A DNA stretch of 64,000 nt, taken from positions 1,674,001 through 1,738,000 of the forward strand of contig NC_017527.1 of assembly GCF_000235565.1 (NCBI RefSeq), read 5' to 3'. The stretch comes from Methanothrix harundinacea 6Ac (GTDB taxonomy: Archaea > Halobacteriota > Methanosarcinia > Methanotrichales > Methanotrichaceae). A program made the position numbers and the translations under genes. Every line of letters begins with the position of its first letter. Position 1 is the stretch's first letter. Of the stretch, positions 1-8,015 are shown in pieces. A model generated the notes under the pieces. It made no database searches. It saw nothing but the letters and a program-made list of their open reading frames with translations, and was not told the DNA's origin.

Positions 1-486
1 CCCCGTCTCGCCCTCGCCACTGTGCCAGCCGACGACGACGTTACCTTCCTCGTCCTCTACAAGGGTGATTATGACCGTCAGGGGGATGTACCACGTCCCT
101 GCGTTGGGATCATAGATCTCAAAGAGGGCGTTGGCTCTTTCGTTGTTCGGATCTGCAATCAGGTTCTCGAAGGCTATGGCGTCTTCACCGACCTCCTCCA
201 GGACGGCGTTCGCGGCTTCCTCCTGCTTTATGCAGGCTTCGCAGTTGGTGCTGTGGTCCAGGATGAGGATCGGCCCATCTTCCAGGAGCTCGAGGACCCA
301 TGAGGGGTGGTCGACCTCAGAGCCAGCACCCGGATGGTGGTCGGGGTAGACGGTCCACCAGTCGTCGGGGTCGGGGCCCACCAGGTACTCTGCTGCCGAG
401 ACGGTGCCGATGAGGCCGGTGGCGAGGACGAGCCCTGCCACCAGGGCCGCAAGGTTATAACTGAGCGGATGCGAAATATCTACCAA
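1..486 (-). CDS. Secreted thioredoxin-fold protein, C-terminus cut by window edge
   Basis: Reading the minus strand from about 486 gives an open frame that runs off the left edge (at least 162 codons). It begins with a hydrophobic segment (LAALVAGLVLATGLIGTVSA) typical of a signal peptide. About 60 residues later comes ILILDHSTNCEACIKQEE, a beta strand followed by a CxxC pair (CEAC) and a helix, the usual layout of a thioredoxin-like active site. Further on, GTWYIPLTVIITLV fits the strand and cis-Pro region of that fold. A stop lies at 493-495, so the start must be a TTG (486 or 492) or the GTG at 441; none has a clear ribosome site. A role in extracytoplasmic disulfide or redox chemistry is inferred from the fold only. 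Confidence 0.6.
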   Translation of the reverse strand, partial: MVDISHPLSYNLAALVAGLVLATGLIGTVSAAEYLVGPDPDDWWTVYPDHHPGAGSEVDHPSWVLELLEDGPILILDHSTNCEACIKQEEAANAVLEEVGEDAIAFENLIADPNNERANALFEIYDPNAGTWYIPLTVIITLVEDEEGNVVVGWHSGEGETG

Positions 487-493
487 CTCCAAT

Positions 494-836
494 TATCGTT
501 TATTGCCCCACTTCGCTTCTCACACCTTTTATCTCCAGCCGCAATCTTGGGCAGATGTATCGACGATCATGGATCTCTCTTTCGCCTCGATTGGCGCTCA
601 TGGCTGGATTGATCCCCCGGTGGACTATGTTGATATATAAAGCTGTTGGAAATTCTGCGATATTATCTTCAATAATCAAATTGAAGCCCCCCATTTCCCC
701 GTTTTAACCTCCCATCTGGCTTATAAATGGCATCATACCCATCACCGCCACCGGCGAAAGGAAGGAGCTCCAGGAGGATCGATATACTTATATATCGAAT
801 TAGCTTGATATGAAAGCTGAAAGCCCCGGAGAGGAC
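494..836. other. Gene-free stretch with divergent promoters
   Basis: No convincing gene is seen here. The two minus-strand open frames in this interval (500-694 and 669-890) have no ribosome site, no recognisable domain, and the second is antisense to the Cys-rich gene that follows. AT-rich TATA-like segments sit near 635-660 and 785-797, fitting promoters for the genes on each side. Confidence 0.5.
779..798. promoter_or_regulatory. Inverted repeat over TATA-like element, possible ArsR operator
   Basis: An 8-bp perfect inverted repeat, TCGATATA - 4 nt - TATATCGA, overlaps an AT-rich TATA-like sequence about 40 bp before the first gene of the operon that encodes an ArsR repressor. Position and symmetry suggest an operator for autoregulation; the assignment is inference. 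Confidence 0.45.
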
Positions 837-980
837 ATGAGGTGCGATATCTGCGGCAGGGAAACGGAGACGCTCTTCAAAGCGAGGCATCGGGATAGGG
901 GCGGGGTGAAGATCTGCGAAGGATGTTTGAGACGGGAGGGGGAACGGCTCGTCTCCTCCTCCGGGTGCTCATGCTGTTGA
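837..980 (+). CDS. Cys-rich 47-residue microprotein
   Basis: A small gene encoding 47 residues. It carries CDIC near the N-terminus, CEGC in the middle and a CSCC tail, so it has seven Cys in three groups and is likely a zinc-ribbon or other metal- or thiol-binding protein. A GGAGAGG ribosome site lies just before the ATG at 837; an in-frame ATG at 810 is less well placed. It ends 4 bp before the ArsR-family regulator, so the two are almost certainly cotranscribed. With a regulator that itself has a CVC motif and a rhodanese-like gene downstream, a role in metal or sulfur sensing or trafficking is plausible but unproven. I do not recognise a named family. Confidence 0.65.
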   Translation: MRCDICGRETETLFKARHRDRGGVKICEGCLRREGERLVSSSGCSCC

Positions 981-984
981 GCCG

Positions 985-1389
985 ATGGATATGAGCGACA
1001 TCGTTGAACCCCAGGATCCCTCCGTTGAGCGGCTGGCGAGGCTGATGGGGGATCGCTGTAAGGCTAAGAACGCTAGCAAGAGGCTTCAGACCCTCACCGA
1101 GAAGATAGACGAGGCCAGGATAGCGGCGGAGGTCGAGGTCTTCAGAGCGATGGCAGACCCCTTCAGGCTTGCGATCCTCCAGCTCCTCAGGGAGGGGGAG
1201 CTCTGCGTCTGCGAGATCATGACCGCCCTCAACAGGCCCCAGTCTTCCACCTCTCACCACCTCTCCATCCTTAAGAGGGCGGGGCTGGTGAAGGAGAGGA
1301 AGGAGGGGAAGTGGTCCCGATACCGCCTCTCGGAGGGGGCGGTGATCGAGATGATCAACCTGGCGGGGCTGGTGGCGGAGGGGCGATGA
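985..1389 (+). CDS. ArsR/SmtB-family transcriptional repressor
   Basis: A 134-residue winged-helix regulator. Residues about 50-125 form the ArsR core: FRAMADPFRLAILQLLREG, then ELCVCEIMTAL, then the recognition helix region SSTSHHLSILKRAGLVKERKEG and the wing SRYRLSE. The CVC in helix alpha-3 is the classical site where ArsR and SmtB relatives bind arsenite or soft metals, with release from DNA on binding. The N-terminal 45 residues are an extension with further Cys (RCKAK). The start is the ATG at 985, 4 bp after the microprotein stop; ATG at 991 is an alternative. It probably represses its own operon through the palindrome at 779-798. Confidence 0.85.
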   Translation: MDMSDIVEPQDPSVERLARLMGDRCKAKNASKRLQTLTEKIDEARIAAEVEVFRAMADPFRLAILQLLREGELCVCEIMTALNRPQSSTSHHLSILKRAGLVKERKEGKWSRYRLSEGAVIEMINLAGLVAEGR

Positions 1390-1443
1390 GGCATGAGCCG
1401 AACCCGGTTCCAAGGCCGCCCGGTCTCTTGGAGGGTATAAAAG

Positions 1444-2382
1444 ATGCGAACGGATCATTTGAAGTGCGGATCTCTTCTATTGGTGTTGATGGCTCTTCTC
1501 GGCGGCGCTGAGGCGGGATGCTCCAGCTGCCGCGGGGGAGGTGACGCCACCTGGGGCGGCGAGGAGTGGATGGCTGAGACCCTCGGCGGGTCGTCTTACG
1601 GGTCCGTTTCTCCGATGATGGAGGACTCCGGGGCCGGCGATGAAGGGGCGGCAGAGGGATCGGAGGGCGAGCCGTCGCCGTCGTTCATAACCGCCGAGGA
1701 GCTCCGGGAGAGGCTCGGGGCTGAACGGAGGCCCATCATCGCCTACGTCAGCAACAGCCCGCCCTCAAGCGGCTCCTACATCGAGGGATCGATATCCCTC
1801 CCATCAAAGGGCTTCATCCAGGCCGACGGCTCCCTCAAGCCCGTCGAGGAGCTGGCCGCGGTCCTCGGGAGGGCGGGGGTCACCGAGGAGGACGATCTCG
1901 TCCTCTACGGAGACTGCTTCTCCTGCGGAGATTTCACCTTCGTCTACTGGATCATGAAGTACCTGGGCCACCAGAAGGTCGAGATCCTCCGGGGCCCGGC
2001 GGCGGGGCTTCCCACGGCCGGATCGGTGGCAACGAGGCCCGCCGCTAACTACTCCCCCTCTCCCCATCCCGAGCTCCTCGCAGAATACGAATCCGTCGCC
2101 TCCGGCGGGCTCGTAGTCGTCGACGCCAGGACCCCTGACCAGTTCGGAGGAGGCCACATCGATGGAGCTGTGAACATCGACTTCAACAGGGTGATCGACG
2201 GCAGCTGGATCAAGGACGATGCCGCCCTCGCCGAGGTCTTCGCCCCCCTAGATCCAGATCGTCCCATAGCCGTCTACTCCAAAAATGGTGGCACGGCATC
2301 CATCGTCTGGTTCGCCCTGGCCCTCCAGGGGCGAGACGCCAGCCTCTACTCCTGGAACGACTGGCTGAGGCACCGGAGCTGA
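1444..2382 (+). CDS. Secreted two-domain rhodanese (TST type) lacking catalytic Cys
   Basis: A 312-residue protein with an N-terminal signal segment (residues 1-24) followed by a Cys/Gly-rich spacer. Two rhodanese domains follow, about 80-190 and 205-312, arranged as in thiosulfate sulfurtransferases. The first has the LYGDCFSCGDFTFVYWIMKYLGH block matching the noncatalytic TST domain. The second has VVVDARTPDQFGGGHIDGA and ends SWNDWL, as TST enzymes do. The catalytic loop, usually Y-C-x-x-G-x-x-A, reads Y-S-K-N-G-G-T-A, so the persulfide-forming Cys is a Ser. Sulfur transfer by the normal mechanism is therefore unlikely; a binding or structural role is more probable. A GGAGGG site precedes the ATG. 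It lies 54 bp after the ArsR gene and is probably in the same operon. Confidence 0.75.
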   Translation: MRTDHLKCGSLLLVLMALLGGAEAGCSSCRGGGDATWGGEEWMAETLGGSSYGSVSPMMEDSGAGDEGAAEGSEGEPSPSFITAEELRERLGAERRPIIAYVSNSPPSSGSYIEGSISLPSKGFIQADGSLKPVEELAAVLGRAGVTEEDDLVLYGDCFSCGDFTFVYWIMKYLGHQKVEILRGPAAGLPTAGSVATRPAANYSPSPHPELLAEYESVASGGLVVVDARTPDQFGGGHIDGAVNIDFNRVIDGSWIKDDAALAEVFAPLDPDRPIAVYSKNGGTASIVWFALALQGRDASLYSWNDWLRHRS

Positions 2383-2540
2383 AAAGGACGGGCGAAAGAA
2401 CGGTCCATGGGTGTTGGGGAGGGAGTATCAGCCCTCCAGCGTCGAGAGGAAAACCAGCCCCTCCGAGGAGGTCGGCATCGTCGGGGGCCCACCTCGTCCC
2501 CCCTTATCCTAAGCCCCTCCCTCTCCCCGTGCCGCCGTCG

Positions 2541-3668
2541 TCATCCGGATAGGTTCATCAGCCTCCTGGTGAGCCCCTCAAAGGTCCTCTCCAGGGAGCT
2601 CCTGTAAGGTCTGTCCACCTCCTTTCGGCTCATCTTATCCGAGACAAAAGGCCTATCTTCGACCCAGGGGACGTACTCCCACTTCCAGAGGTCCGGGTTT
2701 GTATCGTGCTCGGCCATGGCGTGGTTGGAGGTGTTGACGAAGATTATGGGGTGTCTGTACTCGTCGGCGTAGTATCTAACCCGGTGTGGGGGAAGATCCG
2801 GTTCGGGGTCGCCGTGGATCGTGTCCTCTTCCAGGTTGTGGTGGCCGCTGTAGATCTTGGTGAATCGGAGACCGCTCGCTTTCTCATCAGGGGAGTCCGC
2901 CATGATGACGAAGCTCTCGATGTCCTTCAGGCGGCCGTATTTGGCGAGCCTTACCCGTTCGTAGATCTTATTGAGGACCCTATGCTTCCTCAGCTCCTCG
3001 TTATTGAAGACCAGGGTCACCTCCATCTCCATCCCCTCCTCCGTCGGGGGCCTCTTAAAGCAGTGGATCTCCCGGATGAAGTTCTTCATACCGTCCACCG
3101 CCGGCTGATATATGACAGGAGAGCATTCATCATTCTGCCCTACATTGAGGTTGAATTTGTTGGTGTACACCAGCTCGCCTGCTTCTAAAATATCCTTTAT
3201 ATATTTATAGACCTCTCCTATCGGGGCCTTCTGGTGGCCGCCCGATGATCCAGGCCCCTCCTCCGCCCACTGCCAAATCCAGGCGTCCTCCCCGATCTGG
3301 AAGGACCATCTCATCTTCGGGCCGATCATTATCCATCGATCTTTGACGTGATCTCGGACCTTGGCGGTGTAGTAGTCAGTCTCGATCTTGCCTATCCCCT
3401 TATCGATATCGATCCCCAGCATGTACCTAAGAGTTGCATCGAAGGGTCCCCCGTCGGAGTCGATCTTGTCGGGCCGACCGTATCTGGTCTGGACCTCTCC
3501 CCTCCTTCTCAGTATCAGCTTCTTCTTCCCGTCCTTGGTCCTGACCAGCTCCACCGTGGTGAGGTCCCTCCAGTCCCACGTCCTCTGCTCCTCCGTCCAT
3601 CGGAACTCTCCCAAATCTGCAGAGTATTCTCGCTCGATTTTAGAGAACCACAGCCCTTCAGCATCCAT
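2541..3668 (-). CDS. Unknown protein, 375 residues
   Basis: A long minus-strand gene with good codon use and a GGGGTGA ribosome site before the ATG at 3668 (a GTG at 3677 is possible). The product is soluble, highly charged and rich in aromatic residues, with Trp-rich stretches such as TWDWRDL and DAWIWQWAEE, and DLWKWEYVPW near the C-terminus. No signal peptide or membrane segment is visible, and I cannot place it in a family. It stands alone, convergent with the rhodanese gene across a 158-bp gap. Confidence 0.7.
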   Translation of the reverse strand: MDAEGLWFSKIEREYSADLGEFRWTEEQRTWDWRDLTTVELVRTKDGKKKLILRRRGEVQTRYGRPDKIDSDGGPFDATLRYMLGIDIDKGIGKIETDYYTAKVRDHVKDRWIMIGPKMRWSFQIGEDAWIWQWAEEGPGSSGGHQKAPIGEVYKYIKDILEAGELVYTNKFNLNVGQNDECSPVIYQPAVDGMKNFIREIHCFKRPPTEEGMEMEVTLVFNNEELRKHRVLNKIYERVRLAKYGRLKDIESFVIMADSPDEKASGLRFTKIYSGHHNLEEDTIHGDPEPDLPPHRVRYYADEYRHPIIFVNTSNHAMAEHDTNPDLWKWEYVPWVEDRPFVSDKMSRKEVDRPYRSSLERTFEGLTRRLMNLSG

Positions 3669-3934
3669 AAAAATCACCCCGATAATACCAACCCTTTTAA
3701 CAAGTTAAATGTTTCGATTGTTCAGCTCTTCCCGGCCGGCAAGGCTCATTAAACCGTCGAAATCAAAAGCAGATGGGACAGTTAAATCCGGAATTTTTGG
3801 GCACCGGATCGGATGGATCTACCGCCTGCGGCATCTCTGGAGACGGGAGGCGGAATCGGGTGGGGGTCGGGGGATTCCGGGCCCCGGACCCGCCCCCTGA
3901 TCCGCCGGCTCTGAGATGATGGTCCTGAGATCTC

Positions 3935-4828
3935 TCAGATGTTCTTTGAGAGCTTCATCAGCTTATCGATGAAGGCGTTTGTGGCATATCCTACGATGAA
4001 GCAGACCGCCATCCTCATATTGTCGCCCACTGCCGCCTCGAAGCTCTCTACCTTCTGGGCTGTGAGATTGGCGGCTCCAGTGGCCGTCAAAGTCGTATTG
4101 TATAGAAGGGGTTGCTCCAGCCCGAAGAGGGTCAGGTTTCCGGTTATATTCGAGGCGGTTAAAGATACGCCATCACCCGCCACGACCACCTCTCCCAGGT
4201 CTGTCAGGATGTAGGCGATGAAGCCGAATATCGCCGCCAAGAAGGGGAGAGCGGTATACCAGACCCGCTTATAATTCTGGACGACGCCGGTCGCCTTGAT
4301 ATCGTCCACGGTTCCGACCATGATCTGGGCCGATGCTCCCAGCCCTGAGATGGCGGGAGCCCAGAGGGGGACCGTCTCCAGGATATATTTATTCATATTA
4401 CTATATAATAGTATGTAGCCGAAGAAAACTGCTGCGATCATCCCATAAGATAGGGAAAACAGGCCGTACTTAGCCATAAAGAATGATATGTAGGTCCATT
4501 TCGGAAAGCTCAGGAGGCCATATTTCTCTTGATTGAGGGCCGCGGTCAGCTCGGAGTTGGACCGATCTGAGATCTTCATCGACTCTAGGGCATTCTTATC
4601 CCGGTAAAGGCTCTCCCGAGAGCTATTATAAAATTCTTTAGCACTTTTGACGTCTAAGCCCCTCGACTCTGCTATCTCTAAAAGCATTCCTAGCTTCGTC
4701 AGACGCTCTTCCGCGGCTTCCCTCATATTCACTTCATCCTTCAATTCAGAGATCGAAGGGCCACCATCGCCCCTGGACTCCTCCTTCTTGAAACCTTTTT
4801 CGGGCTGGTCGCTGGGATCCTCTTCCAT
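3935..4828 (-). CDS. Unknown membrane protein with charged N-terminal region
   Basis: A 297-residue protein. Residues 1-105 are hydrophilic and helical, including an acidic start and a coiled-coil-like KDEVNMREAAEERLTKLGMLLEIAESRG. The rest has about four hydrophobic segments: about 120-145 (GMIAAVFFGYILLYS), 155-170, 195-212 (ALPFLAAIFGFIAYILTDL) and 270-285. Between the third and fourth is a Thr/Asn-rich loop with several N-x-T/S sequons, consistent with an exposed outer face. AT-rich promoter sequences (near 4850-4885) lie upstream. No family is recognised. Confidence 0.7.
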   Translation of the reverse strand: MEEDPSDQPEKGFKKEESRGDGGPSISELKDEVNMREAAEERLTKLGMLLEIAESRGLDVKSAKEFYNSSRESLYRDKNALESMKISDRSNSELTAALNQEKYGLLSFPKWTYISFFMAKYGLFSLSYGMIAAVFFGYILLYSNMNKYILETVPLWAPAISGLGASAQIMVGTVDDIKATGVVQNYKRVWYTALPFLAAIFGFIAYILTDLGEVVVAGDGVSLTASNITGNLTLFGLEQPLLYNTTLTATGAANLTAQKVESFEAAVGDNMRMAVCFIVGYATNAFIDKLMKLSKNI

Positions 4829-5114
4829 GCCATACTTTCAAGTTTTTTCCTTATATACAGGTTTCGGCCTTATTAATATATATTATCCTAAGCATTTTCT
4901 CCGCCCCCTCCATCGGCAGACTTATTTATCTCCGGATCCATCCGGACCAGGGCCTGACCAGAATGCAAGCCCTCTGATGGGCCTTCTTTGAGGCCCCATA
5001 TCGGCGGGCTTTTGGCGGTCGGGGATAAAAGGCGAGGGGGCACCGACCGGGTTCGGGAAACCGAAGGTGCCTTGGGGTCCCGCTGGGGGGGATCCCGGGA
5101 GAGAAGGGCTCATC

Positions 5115-6191
5115 ATGGCAGAGGTCTCCGATCAGCTGATATTCTGGATCGTCGTCTCCGTCCGGTTTCTTCTCCCCCTCGCCATCCCCAGGTATCCCCT
5201 TATCGGGATCCTCGGCTGCATGATCGTCGATGCCGTCGACCAGTTGGTCTTCCAGCTCTTCACAAACCTCCCCCTCGAGGGCTACCAGGGCTACGACAAG
5301 TCCCTGGACATATACTACCTGACGATCGCTTACATCTCGACCCTTCGGAACTGGCCGAACCTCTTCGCCTTCAAGCTCGGCCGGATCCTCTTCTACCACC
5401 GGCTGGCGGGGGTGGCGCTCTTCGGGCTGACGCTCTACCGCCCCTTGCTCTTGATATTCGCCAACGTCTTCGAGTACTTCTTCATCTTCTACGAGGCGAC
5501 CCGTCTCCGGCGCGATCCGAACCGTCTGACTGAATGGGAGCTCATAGGAGCTGCGGCCTTCATCCTGATCGTCATAAAGCTCCCCCAGGAGTTCTGGATC
5601 CACATCCTCGATATGAACACCCTCGACTGGATCAGGTCCAACCCCCTGGCGCTCCTGGTCCTCGTCGGCTGGGGGGCGGGGATCGTCATGGGGTTATGGT
5701 GGCTTTTGCGGGGGGTGCCCCGGGCAGTCGAGAGGCCTTCGATCCTCGATGACCCCAAAACCGCCCCGACCGCTGGAGATGCCCCCGGAAAGAATCTGCC
5801 TCAAGACCGGCTGATCAACGGGGCTCTCATCGAGAAGATCATCCTGATCTCCCTTTTGAGCATCACCTTCGCCCAGATCCTTCCCGACGTGAGGGCGACT
5901 AACCTCGCCATAGCTGCGGGAGTGACCGCCATCATAGTCATAAATACGGCGGTGAGCCAGGGGCTGGCCCGCCGCGGGACGGAGTGGAGCTCGATCATGG
6001 CGGAGTTTCTCGTGATATCCGCGATGAACCTGGGGCTAGTGGCGGGGGCGGCCTTCCTCCTCCCGAGCATCAACGGGTCGATCAACCTCGATAACGCCCT
6101 CTTCATGGTCCTCCTCTTGACCCTGAACATCACCCTCTACGACCGCTACCGACGGCTCCACCTGGAGCGCTTCGCCGTCGGCATCCGATAG
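5115..6191 (+). CDS. Polytopic membrane protein of unknown function
   Basis: A 358-residue integral membrane protein with at least eight hydrophobic segments, starting FWIVVSVRFLLPLAIPRYPLIGILG and ending with VISAMNLGLVAGAAFLL and ALFMVLLLTLNITLYDRYRRL. The frame is open upstream to 5067, but the ATG at 5115 is preferred because it begins the hydrophobic protein proper and has GGGAGAGAAGG before it. Conserved-looking polar features inside the membrane region include LIGILGCMIVDAVDQ and FEYFFIFYEATRLRRDPN. There is no transporter signature I can name. Confidence 0.7.
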   Translation: MAEVSDQLIFWIVVSVRFLLPLAIPRYPLIGILGCMIVDAVDQLVFQLFTNLPLEGYQGYDKSLDIYYLTIAYISTLRNWPNLFAFKLGRILFYHRLAGVALFGLTLYRPLLLIFANVFEYFFIFYEATRLRRDPNRLTEWELIGAAAFILIVIKLPQEFWIHILDMNTLDWIRSNPLALLVLVGWGAGIVMGLWWLLRGVPRAVERPSILDDPKTAPTAGDAPGKNLPQDRLINGALIEKIILISLLSITFAQILPDVRATNLAIAAGVTAIIVINTAVSQGLARRGTEWSSIMAEFLVISAMNLGLVAGAAFLLPSINGSINLDNALFMVLLLTLNITLYDRYRRLHLERFAVGIR

Positions 6192-6285
6192 GCATGTATC
6201 CTTTGGGCGGCAGAGACTGGGTCTACCGCAGAGCGGGAGATGATCTGATCACGGCTTTCGGAGGGTTGGGGCTACCGGGAGGGGG

Positions 6286-7059
6286 ATGGTGACGAGGGGC
6301 GGCGGAGGACGGAAGCCCAGCACCTCTGTTGGTCGGGGCCCCGAGTTCACAGTGATGACCTACAACGTGGGAAACGGCCTCGCCAGGCCTGATCGCCTGG
6401 CATCGGCCCTCCGATCCTCCGGAGCCGGGGTTATAGGCCTTCAGGAGCTGGATCAATCGCAATCTCGGGCCCTCGAGGGGTCCCTTTCCGAAGAGTACCC
6501 TTACCAAATCCTCTTGCCGGCGGGGTTCGAGGGGATGGGCCTCCTCAGCCGCTATCCTGCGACCTCGGCGGAGGTGATCTCCCTTCCTCCCACCGCCGAT
6601 CTGATCTGTACCCTCGACCTGGAGGGAAGGAAGGTCACCATCATCGTAGCCCACCCCCCGCCCCCCATCAGCTTTTCGGGGATGGGGTTCGGGGGGAGGA
6701 CGGAAGCCCGGATCCGGAGAGTGATCGAGGCTGCCACCTCTGCCCCCCCCTCGGTGATCCTGGGGGACTTAAATGCGGCGAGCTGGCAGAAGACCTGCTG
6801 CCAGCTCAGGGGAGCGGGGCTCCTCGATGCTTTCGCCGCTGCCGGGAGGGGGCGGGGCTCCACCCTCCCCGTCCGCCTGGGGCGGTGGAGGCGGCTTGAG
6901 GCGGTGAACCGGATCCTTATGGGCTTGCCCCTCCTCCCTCTCGTCAGGGTGGATTACATCTGGCACACCTCCGATATTCAGGCCCTGGGGGCGTGGCTGG
7001 GAGAGGACGCCGGATCCGATCACCTCCCGGTCCTGGCCCGCCTCGCTCTCAGGGTTTGA
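6286..7059 (+). CDS. Endonuclease/exonuclease/phosphatase (EEP) family hydrolase
   Basis: A 257-residue protein with the ordered EEP-fold motifs: TYNVGNG (about residue 24), GLQELDQS (metal-binding Glu, about 51), GDLNA (about 162), DYIWH (about 223) and SDHLPV (about 243). These are the Asn, Glu, Asp-Asn and Asp-His residues used in magnesium-dependent phosphodiester hydrolysis. The family includes DNA repair nucleases, sphingomyelinases and inositol phosphatases, so the substrate cannot be assigned. There is no signal peptide. The first 20 residues are low complexity, and the true start could be an internal GTG or ATG closer to the first motif. Confidence 0.8.
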   Translation: MVTRGGGGRKPSTSVGRGPEFTVMTYNVGNGLARPDRLASALRSSGAGVIGLQELDQSQSRALEGSLSEEYPYQILLPAGFEGMGLLSRYPATSAEVISLPPTADLICTLDLEGRKVTIIVAHPPPPISFSGMGFGGRTEARIRRVIEAATSAPPSVILGDLNAASWQKTCCQLRGAGLLDAFAAAGRGRGSTLPVRLGRWRRLEAVNRILMGLPLLPLVRVDYIWHTSDIQALGAWLGEDAGSDHLPVLARLALRV

Positions 7060-7226
7060 GGCAGATCTGGGTGGGGTATCTCGGGCTCGGAAGACGCCCC
7101 CGTCTCCGTCGATATCTTCGGGACCTGTCAAAGTCCCCCCTCCGTCAAAGCCTTCCTCTCTCTTCGATTCATCCCCCCAGTAGATAGAGCGGCGAGACGA
7201 AAGGCTCAGATTTCGGATCCCGGCTT

Positions 7227-8015
7227 TCAATCCGACGGTCCGCCTCCGTTCAGGGACCTGATCGGTACGACGTAAGGGCGATCTAGGTCCTTCATGACGA
7301 CCGCCTCGACTCCGAAGATGGTCCTGATGTTCTCTTTGGTCAGGAGGGAGATGGGGTCCCCGACGGCGTAAATCCTCCCCTCCTTCAGCATCACGAGGGA
7401 GTCGGAGTACCGGGCTGCGAGGTTCAGGTCGTGGATGGCCATCACCGCGGATATGCCGGTCTTCTTGACAATGGACCTGACCGTATCCATGGCCTCGAGC
7501 TGGTGCTTGACGTCGAGGTTGGATGTCGGCTCGTCCAGAAGTAGGACCTCGGGCTCCTGGGCCAGGGCCCGGGCGATCAGGACACGCTGCTTCTGGCCTC
7601 CTGACAGCTCGGAGAAGTCCTTGAGGGCGAACTCCTCGACGTGGAGGAGCCTCATCACCTCGACTACCCGGTCGATATCCTCTTCGGCGACCCTCCACCC
7701 CATCCTTGGTCTTCTTCCCATGAGGATGGTGTCGAATACGGTGGTGGTGAGGGAGCTGGTCGTCGACTGGGGTACGTACCCTATGAACCTTGCCACCTCC
7801 TGGCGGCTCAAGCTCTGGAGGTTGCGGCCGCCGTCCAGGATGATCGTCCCTTTTGGCTTCAGGATCCGGTCGATGCACTTGATGAGGGTCGTCTTCCCCG
7901 ATCCGTTGGGTCCGACTAGGCTCAGGACCTCGGAGTCTCCGACGACGAGGTTCAGATCATCCAGGATCCTCCTGCTGCCGTAGGAGAAGCTGAGGTTTTT
8001 GATGGTGATCTTCAC
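7227..8015 (-). CDS. FecE/BtuD-type ABC transporter ATPase, copy 1
   Basis: The 262-residue ATPase of an iron-siderophore/cobalamin-type importer. It shows Walker A GPNGSGKTT (about 35-43), a Q-loop at YVPQS, the signature LSGGQKQR, Walker B VLLLDEPTSNLD and the H-loop in MAIHDLN. The start is the GTG at 8015, overlapping the permease stop (GTGA), which gives translational coupling. A longer open frame to 8300 is only a shadow inside the permease gene. The protein is identical to the ATPase at 61187-61996 through IRSLNGG, after which the last residues differ. No binding protein gene is adjacent here, unlike the second copy. Confidence 0.9.
   Translation of the reverse strand: MKITIKNLSFSYGSRRILDDLNLVVGDSEVLSLVGPNGSGKTTLIKCIDRILKPKGTIILDGGRNLQSLSRQEVARFIGYVPQSTTSSLTTTVFDTILMGRRPRMGWRVAEEDIDRVVEVMRLLHVEEFALKDFSELSGGQKQRVLIARALAQEPEVLLLDEPTSNLDVKHQLEAMDTVRSIVKKTGISAVMAIHDLNLAARYSDSLVMLKEGRIYAVGDPISLLTKENIRTIFGVEAVVMKDLDRPYVVPIRSLNGGGPSD

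Noticed and set aside
500-890. Two minus-strand frames upstream of the Cys-rich gene
   Set aside because: No ribosome site or domain; the second is antisense to the well-supported 47-residue gene.
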